From Luteibacter rhizovicinus DSM 16549 (lineage in GTDB: Bacteria; Pseudomonadota; Gammaproteobacteria; Xanthomonadales; Rhodanobacteraceae), in the NCBI RefSeq assembly GCF_001887595.1, contig NZ_CP017480.1, forward strand, positions 3,562,001 through 3,626,000: a DNA stretch of 64,000 nucleotides. Direction: 5' to 3'. The first letter of the stretch is position 1, and each line of letters opens with the position of its first letter. Shown here piece after piece: positions 25,345 through 32,547 of this stretch. Under the pieces are notes generated by a model. It had not been told where the DNA came from. It saw only the letters and a program-made list of their open reading frames with translations, and ran no database searches. A program made the position numbers and the translations under genes.

Positions 25345-26304
25345 ATGAACGTCCACCCCAACGCCACGCCAGAGTCGCCGCCAGTGGCGCACCGCGTCGG
25401 TACCCTGCGCCGGTGGTTCGACACGTCCACGGCCGCACCGGTCGACACGGCACGGGGCGATCGCATCGACTGGCTCCGCGCCTCGCCCTTCGTGGTCATG
25501 CACCTGGCCTGCTTCGGTGCGATCTGGACGGGTGTCTCACCGGTGGCCCTCTGGGTCGCCCTGGCGCTGTACGCCGTGCGGATGTTCTCCCTGACGGCTT
25601 TTTATCACCGCTACTTCTCGCATCGCACGTTCCGTACCTCGCGTCCGGTGCAGTTCGTCTTCGCCCTGATCGGCGCGAGCTGCGTACAACGCGGTCCGCT
25701 GTGGTGGGCGGCGCACCATCGTCATCATCATCGGCATACCGACACGCTGCTGGATCCGCATTCGCCGGCTGTCCACGGTTTCCTGTGGAGTCATGTCGGC
25801 TGGTTCCTCACACCGAACGGCTTTCGCACCGAGATGGCGCGTGTGCCCGACCTGGCGAATTATCCGGAACTTCGCTGGCTGGACCGCTTCGACACGGCCA
25901 TCCCGGTGTTGCTCGCCATCGCGCTGTTCGGCCTCGGCAAGGTCCTCGAGCACGTGGCGCCGGGTCTGGGCACGACCGGTTGGCAAATGCTGGTGTGGGG
26001 ATTCTTCATTTCCACGACCGTGCTGTTCCACGCCACGGTGACGATCAACTCGCTGGCGCATCGCTTCGGCCGCCGTCGTTTCGATACCGACGATGACAGC
26101 CGCAACAACGTCTGGCTCGCGCTGCTGACGTTTGGTGAGGGCTGGCACAACAACCACCATTTCTTTCCGGGTACGGTGCGCCAGGGCTTCCGCTGGTGGG
26201 AAATCGACCTGACCTACTATGGCTTGCGCGTGATGGCATGGCTGGGCCTGGTGCACGACCTCAAGCCGATTCCGGCCTGGGTCGCGGCGAAGGCGAAGAG
26301 GTGA
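25345..26304 (+). CDS. Membrane fatty acid (acyl-CoA delta-9 type) desaturase
   Basis: 319 residues with the three di-iron histidine boxes of membrane desaturases: HRYFSH, HRHHHRHTD and EGWHNNHH, and four hydrophobic spans. It introduces a cis double bond in acyl chains using O2. It is first in a seven-gene operon (the next ATG is 2 bases after its stop) whose other members modify unsaturated chains, so it probably supplies the olefin substrate. Confidence 0.92.
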   Translation: MNVHPNATPESPPVAHRVGTLRRWFDTSTAAPVDTARGDRIDWLRASPFVVMHLACFGAIWTGVSPVALWVALALYAVRMFSLTAFYHRYFSHRTFRTSRPVQFVFALIGASCVQRGPLWWAAHHRHHHRHTDTLLDPHSPAVHGFLWSHVGWFLTPNGFRTEMARVPDLANYPELRWLDRFDTAIPVLLAIALFGLGKVLEHVAPGLGTTGWQMLVWGFFISTTVLFHATVTINSLAHRFGRRRFDTDDDSRNNVWLALLTFGEGWHNNHHFFPGTVRQGFRWWEIDLTYYGLRVMAWLGLVHDLKPIPAWVAAKAKR

Positions 26305-26306
26305 AC

Positions 26307-27572
26307 ATGCGCATCGCCGTGATCGGTTCAGGCATCGCGGGGCTGGCGTCGGCGTGGTTGCTCTCGCGCAAGCATGCGGTGACCCTGTTCGAAGCCAACG
26401 ACTACCCGGGTGGACACACCCATACGCACGCCGTCGCGATGGGTGATCGACATTACACGGTCGATACGGGTTTCATCGTGCACAACCGTGCCCACTACCC
26501 CTTGCTGTCGGCGTTGTTCGATGAACTCGGCGTCGCGACGCAGCCGACGACCATGAGCTTTTCGGTGCGTAACCAGGCCAGCGGCCTCGAGTACAACGCC
26601 GCCAATCTGGATACTTTGTTCTGCCAGCGCCTCAACCTGATATCGCCGCGTTTCCTCGGCATGATCCGCGATCTGATGCGCTTCTACCGCGAGGCTCCGC
26701 GTTTGCTCGACGAGACCGGCGACGGTCCGAGCCTGGGCGAGTACCTGGAGCGTGGAGGCTATGGCGCCGCCTTTCGCGACGAGCATCTCGTGCCGATGGC
26801 CTCGGCGCTCTGGTCGTCGCCATCGGCGGCCGTGCTCGGTTTTCCTGCTCGCTATCTCGTGCAGTTCATGGCCAACCACCAGATGCTGAGTCTTTCCGGG
26901 CGACCGGAGTGGCGTGTGGTGAGCGGCGGATCGCGACGCTACGTGGATGCGATGCGCGCCCGCTGGTCGGTGACCGAGCGTCTGAATACGCCGGTCGTCG
27001 CGGTGCGCCGTCATGAAGACGGCGTCGATCTGGTCACGCATGCTGGCACCTATGCCTTCGATGAGGTGGTGCTCGCCTGCCACAGCGACCAGGCGCTGGC
27101 GTTGCTGGCCGACGCCGACGGAGTCGAGCGCTCGATCCTCGGTGCGATGACCTACCAGGCGAACGATACCGTCCTGCATACGGATGCTTCGCTGCTGCCG
27201 CGATCGCACAAGGCGTGGGCGGCGTGGAACGCCTTCATCCCTGCCGACCCGGGTGACGCATGCACGGTCAGCTATTGCATGAACCTGCTGCAAGGCTTCG
27301 ATTCCCCCGAGCCCTTCGTGGTCACGCTCAACCGCACCAACGCCATCGATCCACAGCGCATTCTCCGGCGCATGAGCTACCAGCACCCGGTCTACACGCA
27401 TGCCTCGGTCGCCGCGCAGATGCGCAAGTCCGAGATCCAGGGGCGGCGCCGTGCATGGTTCGCCGGTGCGTATTGGGGCTGGGGCTTCCATGAGGATGGC
27501 ATGCGCAGCGCCGTGGAGCTCGCGCGCGATTTCGAACGCGGGTTGGCCGTGCGGGGCACGGTGGTCGCATGA
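26307..27572 (+). CDS. Flavin-dependent oxidoreductase (amine-oxidase fold) of a lipid-modification cluster
   Basis: 421 residues. FAD-binding IAVIGSGIAGLASAWLLS at the start, the FEANDYPGGHTHTH second motif, and a C-terminal FAGAYWGWGFHEDGMRSA motif. Homologues adjacent to DUF1365 and Cfa genes occur in the singlet-oxygen (RpoE/ChrR) regulon of Rhodobacter. As I recall, one such flavoprotein (UfaD) desaturates methylated acyl chains on the way to furan fatty acids. That role is plausible but not proven here. The stop overlaps the DUF1365 start as ATGA. Confidence 0.85.
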   Translation: MRIAVIGSGIAGLASAWLLSRKHAVTLFEANDYPGGHTHTHAVAMGDRHYTVDTGFIVHNRAHYPLLSALFDELGVATQPTTMSFSVRNQASGLEYNAANLDTLFCQRLNLISPRFLGMIRDLMRFYREAPRLLDETGDGPSLGEYLERGGYGAAFRDEHLVPMASALWSSPSAAVLGFPARYLVQFMANHQMLSLSGRPEWRVVSGGSRRYVDAMRARWSVTERLNTPVVAVRRHEDGVDLVTHAGTYAFDEVVLACHSDQALALLADADGVERSILGAMTYQANDTVLHTDASLLPRSHKAWAAWNAFIPADPGDACTVSYCMNLLQGFDSPEPFVVTLNRTNAIDPQRILRRMSYQHPVYTHASVAAQMRKSEIQGRRRAWFAGAYWGWGFHEDGMRSAVELARDFERGLAVRGTVVA

Positions 27573-28333
27573 GCGAACGCTTCGCCAGCGCGGTCTACGA
27601 AGGTGTCGTGACACATCACCGTCACGCGCCGCACGATCACGCATTCCGCTACCGCATGGCCCAGCTCTATCTCGACCTGGACGAAGTCGAGCGGGTATTC
27701 GCCGGGCGCTGGCTGTGGTCGGCGACGGGGCGCAACCTCGCCGAGTTCCGGCGTTCGGATTATCTCGGTCCGCCCGAACGCTCGTTGGCGGAAGCGGTGC
27801 GCGACCGTGCGGGCGCCTCGCTGGGTTATCGCCCGGCCGGACCGGTTCGCGTACTCACCCATGCGCGCTACGCGGGCATCGTCTTCAACCCCGTGACGTT
27901 CTACTACTGCTACCAGGCGGACGGCACGACACTCGACTGCGTGGTCGCCGAGATCACCAACACGCCCTGGCGAGAGCGGCATAGCTATGTGCTTCGTGTG
28001 GATGGAGACATGAACGGGCACGTCGTCGACCAGACCTTTCCCAAGGCCTTCCACGTCTCGCCCTTCATGCCGATGGAGCGCGAGTACCGCTGGCGCTTCA
28101 CCTGTCCGGGCGAGCGGCTTCGCGTGCATATGGACGTGTTGCGTGACGGCGTTCGCGAGTTCGACGCCCATCTGTCGTTGCAACGCCGCGAACTCACCAG
28201 CGCTTCGCTGGCGCGCGTGTTGTGGCGTTATCCGCTGATGACGGCCAAGGTCGTCGGCGCCATCCACTTTGAAGCGCTTCGCCTGTGGCTCAAACGCAAC
28301 CCCATTCACGATCATCCGGTGAGAACGCCATGA
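27569..28333 (+). CDS. DUF1365 family protein
   Basis: 254 residues matching DUF1365: YEGVVTHHRHAPHDHAFRYR opening, VLTHARYAGIVFNPVTFYYC in the middle, and the KAFHVSPFMPMEREYRWRF block. The biochemical role is unknown, but it is nearly always next to a flavin oxidoreductase and a Cfa-type methyltransferase, as here. ATGA overlaps on both sides show tight coupling. Confidence 0.92.
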   Translation: MSERFASAVYEGVVTHHRHAPHDHAFRYRMAQLYLDLDEVERVFAGRWLWSATGRNLAEFRRSDYLGPPERSLAEAVRDRAGASLGYRPAGPVRVLTHARYAGIVFNPVTFYYCYQADGTTLDCVVAEITNTPWRERHSYVLRVDGDMNGHVVDQTFPKAFHVSPFMPMEREYRWRFTCPGERLRVHMDVLRDGVREFDAHLSLQRRELTSASLARVLWRYPLMTAKVVGAIHFEALRLWLKRNPIHDHPVRTP

Positions 28334-29583
28334 ACGCCATCCTCGGGAACGGAGACGCCGTGCCTGCCTCGCGAGACCGGCATTTCCTGCGCCGCATGTT
28401 GCTGGCGCGAATGCAGGGCATGCGCCATGGCCGACTGATCCTCGACGATCCCCTGGGGCGCGTGGAGCTGGGACAGGTGGCCGAAACCCACCCGGAGCTG
28501 GTCGTGCACGTGCAGGTCGATGACCTCGCGTTCTATCGGGCCGTTGCCGCCAATGGCAGCGTCGGCGCAGGGGAGGCCTTCATGGATGGTCTGTGGCGTT
28601 GCGACGACCTGGTGGGCCTGATCCGCCTGCTCGTACGCAACCGCGATCTTCTCGATGGCATGGAATCCGGGCTGGCGCGTCTGGGTGGCCTGGCGATGAA
28701 GGGATGGCATGCCTTGCGGCGGAACACGCGCGAAGGCAGTCGCCGCAATATCGCCGCGCATTACGATCTCGGCAACGATTTCTTCGGCCTGTTCCTCTCG
28801 CCGGACCTGATGTATTCGTCCGCGCTGTGGGAGGGTGAGGACGACACGCTCGCACTCGCCTCGACGCGCAAGCTCGACCGTGTCTGCCAATGGCTGGACC
28901 TGAAGCCTGGCGACCGGGTCATTGAAATCGGTACGGGTTGGGGCGGATTCGCCGTGCATGCCGCCCGCCATTACGGTTGCCACGTCACCACCACGACGAT
29001 CTCGCGCGAACAGCATGCGCTGGCTGCGTCACGCGTCGAGGAGGCTGGTCTGGACGATCGCGTAACCCTGCTTCTGGAAGACTACCGCGACCTGGTCGGG
29101 ACCTACGACAAGCTGGTGTCGATCGAGATGATCGAGGCGATTGGTGCACGTTACCTCGATACCTATTTCGCCAAACTCGGCAGCTTGCTTCGTCCGGGCG
29201 GCCGGGCGCTCGTGCAGGCGATCACGATCGAAGACCACCGTTACGCCCAGGCACTGGCCTCGGTCGATTTCATCAAGCGCCATGTTTTTCCGGGCAGCTT
29301 CATTCCGTCGATCCAGGCCATGCTGGCGGCCAAGACGCGCGTGACGGATCTTGCGCTGGTGCGCCTGGAGGACTTCGGCCTCTCCTACGCGCGGACGCTC
29401 GAGGCGTGGCGCGAGAGATTCCTCGGCAGTCTCGGCCAGGTGCGCGGGCAGGGCTTCGACGAACGCTTCATCCGCTCGTGGGAGTTCTACCTGGCCTATT
29501 GCGAGGGTGGTTTCCGTGAGCGCTCCATCGGTGTGTCGCATCTGCTGATGGAAAAGCCGCTGCACGGGGCCGTGCCGGGATGA
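28330..29583 (+). CDS. Cyclopropane-fatty-acid synthase family methyltransferase, non-canonical active site
   Basis: 417 residues. The Cfa C-terminal domain has AHYDLGNDFF, the SAM site VIEIGTGWGGFA, and IEMIEAIGARYLDTYF. In E. coli Cfa the catalytic bicarbonate is held by Cys139, Glu239 and His266, among others. Here the Cys position reads Ser (MYSSALW for YSCAYW), and the His266 region reads VQAITIEDH instead of LLHTIG; the Glu is kept. It may therefore methylate a double bond without closing a cyclopropane ring. The longer N-terminal domain (1-130) resembles standard Cfa. Confidence 0.88.
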   Translation: MNAILGNGDAVPASRDRHFLRRMLLARMQGMRHGRLILDDPLGRVELGQVAETHPELVVHVQVDDLAFYRAVAANGSVGAGEAFMDGLWRCDDLVGLIRLLVRNRDLLDGMESGLARLGGLAMKGWHALRRNTREGSRRNIAAHYDLGNDFFGLFLSPDLMYSSALWEGEDDTLALASTRKLDRVCQWLDLKPGDRVIEIGTGWGGFAVHAARHYGCHVTTTTISREQHALAASRVEEAGLDDRVTLLLEDYRDLVGTYDKLVSIEMIEAIGARYLDTYFAKLGSLLRPGGRALVQAITIEDHRYAQALASVDFIKRHVFPGSFIPSIQAMLAAKTRVTDLALVRLEDFGLSYARTLEAWRERFLGSLGQVRGQGFDERFIRSWEFYLAYCEGGFRERSIGVSHLLMEKPLHGAVPG

Positions 29584-30116
29584 TCGCCACCTGGACCAGT
29601 CTTATCGGCTACCAGGCGGTCTGGTTCGTCGCGGTCATCTTCGCCGGGCGCGGCCAGCCCTGGCCCGGGGTGCTGGCGGCGCTCGCCTTCGTCGTCTGGC
29701 AGCTTGGCGTGACCACGCAACGTCGCAGTGCCTCGCAGGTACTCGCCGTCGCCCTGGTCTGTGGCGTCGTCATCGACGGTCTTGTACGCGGCCTGCATCT
29801 GGCCGACTACGCCGCTGCCTCGCCTGCGGTACCCGGCGGTGGCGCGCCCGTGTGGATCCTCGGCCTCTGGGCCTGTTTTTCGTTGACGCTGAGCGGTCCC
29901 TTGCGCGCCCTGGGTACGCGGCCACTGCTTGCCGTGTTGCTCGGTGGCATCGGTGGACCCCTGGCTTATGCGGGCGCCGCACGTGGCTGGGACGCACTGA
30001 CCTTCCACGTACCGGAGTGGCGTGCCCTCGCCGTACTCGGCGTGGGCTGGGCCGTGGCGATGCCCTTGCTCGCGGCATTGAATCACCGATGGTCGCTCGC
30101 GAGGACGCCTGCATGA
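29580..30116 (+). CDS. DUF2878 family membrane protein
   Basis: 178 residues, five to six transmembrane helices (YQAVWFVAVIFAG, VLAVALVCGVVIDG, ILGLWACFSLTL). DUF2878 members occur in Cfa/DUF1365/DUF1295 clusters and have no known activity. It overlaps its neighbours by ATGA on both sides, so it is likely made in fixed ratio with them. Confidence 0.83.
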   Translation: MIATWTSLIGYQAVWFVAVIFAGRGQPWPGVLAALAFVVWQLGVTTQRRSASQVLAVALVCGVVIDGLVRGLHLADYAAASPAVPGGGAPVWILGLWACFSLTLSGPLRALGTRPLLAVLLGGIGGPLAYAGAARGWDALTFHVPEWRALAVLGVGWAVAMPLLAALNHRWSLARTPA

Positions 30117-30901
30117 GCACGCTGAACACCTTGCTGGTTATCTGGCTGGCCACCGCCTGGATGATGACGGCGGGCTGGGCCTGGCAGCGCCGTCGGAGCA
30201 ACGCGGGCATCGTGGACGTGCTGTGGTCGGCCGGCGTCGGCGGCTCCGCCGTGCTCGCCGCGCTCGTCGGTGCGGGCGCGCCTGCGACGCGCGTGGTGAT
30301 GGCTGTCCTCGGTGGCCTCTGGGGGCTTCGCCTGGCCCTGCATCTGTGGCATCGCGTGGCAGGCGAAGCGGAAGACGGACGCTATCGTGCGCTACGCGCG
30401 CACTGGCACGGCAGCCAGCTGAAGTTCTTCGGCTTCTTCCAGTTCCAGGCCTTCCTTGTCGGCGTCTTCGCCGTGCCCTTCCTCGCGGTGGCTGCGAACC
30501 CGTTCGTCTCGACGACGGCCATCGGGTTTGCCGTCGCGATCTGGCTGCTCAGTGTCGGCGGCGAGTCCCTCGCCGACCGGCAGCTGGCGGTATTCCGCGC
30601 CGATCCCGGCAACCAGGGCAAGACCTGCCGCACCGGCTTCTGGCGGTACTCACGCCACCCGAACTACTTCTTCGAATGGCTGCATTGGTTTGCCTACGTC
30701 GTCCTGGCGATCGGTTCGCCGCTGTGGTGGCTGGCCTGGAGCGGACCGCTGGTGATGTTCCTGTTCCTGCGTTTCGTCAGTGGCGTGCCTTACACCGAGA
30801 CGCAAGCCTTGCGCTCGCGTGGCGAGGCCTACCGGCGTTACCAGCGCGACACCCCGATGTTCTTTCCGTGGTTCCCGAAACATGAGAGCGATAACCCATG
30901 A
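30113..30901 (+). CDS. DUF1295 family membrane protein (steroid 5-alpha-reductase-like fold)
   Basis: 262 residues, about six to seven transmembrane helices. It has the conserved C-terminal FWRYSRHPNYFFEWLHW and EAYRRYQRDTPMFFPWFP motifs of DUF1295, related to NADPH-dependent steroid reductases and isoprenylcysteine methyltransferases. In this cluster it may reduce or otherwise process the modified acyl chain. Coupled by ATGA to the genes on both sides. Confidence 0.87.
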   Translation: MSTLNTLLVIWLATAWMMTAGWAWQRRRSNAGIVDVLWSAGVGGSAVLAALVGAGAPATRVVMAVLGGLWGLRLALHLWHRVAGEAEDGRYRALRAHWHGSQLKFFGFFQFQAFLVGVFAVPFLAVAANPFVSTTAIGFAVAIWLLSVGGESLADRQLAVFRADPGNQGKTCRTGFWRYSRHPNYFFEWLHWFAYVVLAIGSPLWWLAWSGPLVMFLFLRFVSGVPYTETQALRSRGEAYRRYQRDTPMFFPWFPKHESDNP

Positions 30902-31980
30902 ACACCGTCGTCAGTCCCGCTTCGTATGCCCGTGAAGATCAGGCCTCGCGCGGCCTGCTCGGCCTTGCCGAGCGCGGTCTGGTCCCCGACGCGTTGCTCC
31001 GCGCCGGTATCCGTCGCTTGTGTGCGAAGCGCCTGGTCGAGGAAGGTGCCGGCGGCCTGGCTGCCGTCGCCGCGCGCTATCAGGGGCGTATCGAGGGACT
31101 GAAACACAGCGAGGTCGCGATCCACACGGATGCGGCCAATGGGCAGCACTATGAGCTACCCCCGCGGTTCTTCGAACTGTGCCTCGGGCCGCGCCTGAAG
31201 TATTCGGGCTGTTATTACCCGACCGGCGCCGAATCGCTGGCCGAAGCCGAGGAGGCGATGCTCGCGCTGTACGCCGAACGTGCCGAACTCGCCGACGACC
31301 AGTCGATCCTCGAGCTGGGTTGCGGCTGGGGTTCGCTGACCCTGTGGATGGCCCAGCGTTATCCGCGATCGCGGATCACCGCGGTATCCAATTCCGCCAG
31401 CCAGCGTCGACACATCGAAGCCAGCTGCTCGGCGCGCGGCATCCACAATGTCAATGTGATCACCGCGGATGCGAATGCCCTCGAACTGGGGGCCGGCCAG
31501 TTCGACCGCTGCGTGTCGGTAGAGATGTTCGAGCACATGCGGAATTACGAAACACTGCTCTCGCGTATCGCGCGGTGGTTGCGTCCGGGTGGCAAGCTGT
31601 TCGTCCACATTTTCGCCCACCGGACCCTCATGTATCCGTTCGAGACCGAAGGCGAGGACGACTGGATGGGTCGCCACTTCTTCACCGGCGGCCTGATGCC
31701 GGCGTCGGATACCTTGCTGTGGTTCCAGAAGGATCTGCGCATCGAACATCGCTGGCATGTCGATGGCACGCACTACGAGCGCACGGCCAACCATTGGCTG
31801 GTGAACCAGGACATGGCCCGTGAAGAAATCATGAAAGTGCTGCAAGGGACGTACGGCAACGCGGCTGGACTCTGGTTCCAGCGCTGGCGGATGTTCTGGA
31901 TGGCCTGTGCCGAACTGTTCGGTTACGCCGGCGGGCAGGAATGGCTGGTGGCCCATTACCGATTCGCCAAGCCGCTCTAG
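30898..31980 (+). CDS. SAM-dependent methyltransferase, second Cfa-family paralogue
   Basis: 360 residues, last gene of the operon. SAM-binding ILELGCGWGSLTLWMA near residue 140, KYSGCYY before it, and VEMFEHMRNYETLL after it. The sequence is closer to the coclaurine-N-methyltransferase-like branch of the Cfa family than to E. coli Cfa, and is clearly divergent from the other Cfa-like enzyme in the operon. Two different methylases in one operon suggest two successive methylations of the same acyl chain; this is inference. Confidence 0.87.
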   Translation: MNTVVSPASYAREDQASRGLLGLAERGLVPDALLRAGIRRLCAKRLVEEGAGGLAAVAARYQGRIEGLKHSEVAIHTDAANGQHYELPPRFFELCLGPRLKYSGCYYPTGAESLAEAEEAMLALYAERAELADDQSILELGCGWGSLTLWMAQRYPRSRITAVSNSASQRRHIEASCSARGIHNVNVITADANALELGAGQFDRCVSVEMFEHMRNYETLLSRIARWLRPGGKLFVHIFAHRTLMYPFETEGEDDWMGRHFFTGGLMPASDTLLWFQKDLRIEHRWHVDGTHYERTANHWLVNQDMAREEIMKVLQGTYGNAAGLWFQRWRMFWMACAELFGYAGGQEWLVAHYRFAKPL

Positions 31981-32144
31981 AGCGCGGCTGGCGCGGCATG
32001 CGCCGTTGAGACAAGGCCGTCAGAAACGTCCAATCCGGCCAGCTTTGCCTGGGGGTAATGTCACCTATTCCGGATTGTCGCCTTGGAATCGGCATCCCGT
32101 GGTCGCACGATGTGTGGCTTGCACCGCACTGTTAGGAGAGTGCC

Positions 32145-32522
32145 ATGTCGTCCCGTCCCGTTCGTATCCCAGGCCCCGACCATCCGATCACGGTCACCCC
32201 CACCGGGGGGCGCGTCGTCGTACGTGATGGCGACCGTGTGATCGCCGATACACGCAACGCGTTGACTCTGAAAGAATCGACCTATCCGGCGGTGTTCTAC
32301 ATTCCTCGTGCGGACGCCGACATGGCGGCGCTGACCAAGACCGAACACCACTCCTACTGCCCTTATAAAGGGGAGGCGTCGTATTTCAGTCTGCCCGGCA
32401 ACGCCGAGCACGCGATCAACGCGATCTGGACCTATGAGACGCCTTACGATGCCGTCGCGACGATTCGCGACCATCTCGCTTTTTACCCGGACCGGGTCAG
32501 CATCGAGCACACGCCGGGCTGA
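32145..32522 (+). CDS. DUF427 family protein
   Basis: 125 residues with DUF427 landmarks: VVVRDGDRVIADTRNALTLK, YIPRADADM, HHSYCPYKGEASYFS and IWTYETPY. The function is unknown. A good AGGAGAG site precedes the ATG. It sits 25 bases before the ergothioneine gene and is probably cotranscribed with it. Confidence 0.92.
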   Translation: MSSRPVRIPGPDHPITVTPTGGRVVVRDGDRVIADTRNALTLKESTYPAVFYIPRADADMAALTKTEHHSYCPYKGEASYFSLPGNAEHAINAIWTYETPYDAVATIRDHLAFYPDRVSIEHTPG

Positions 32523-32547
32523 TTCGCCAGCGCAGGGAACCTGACAC

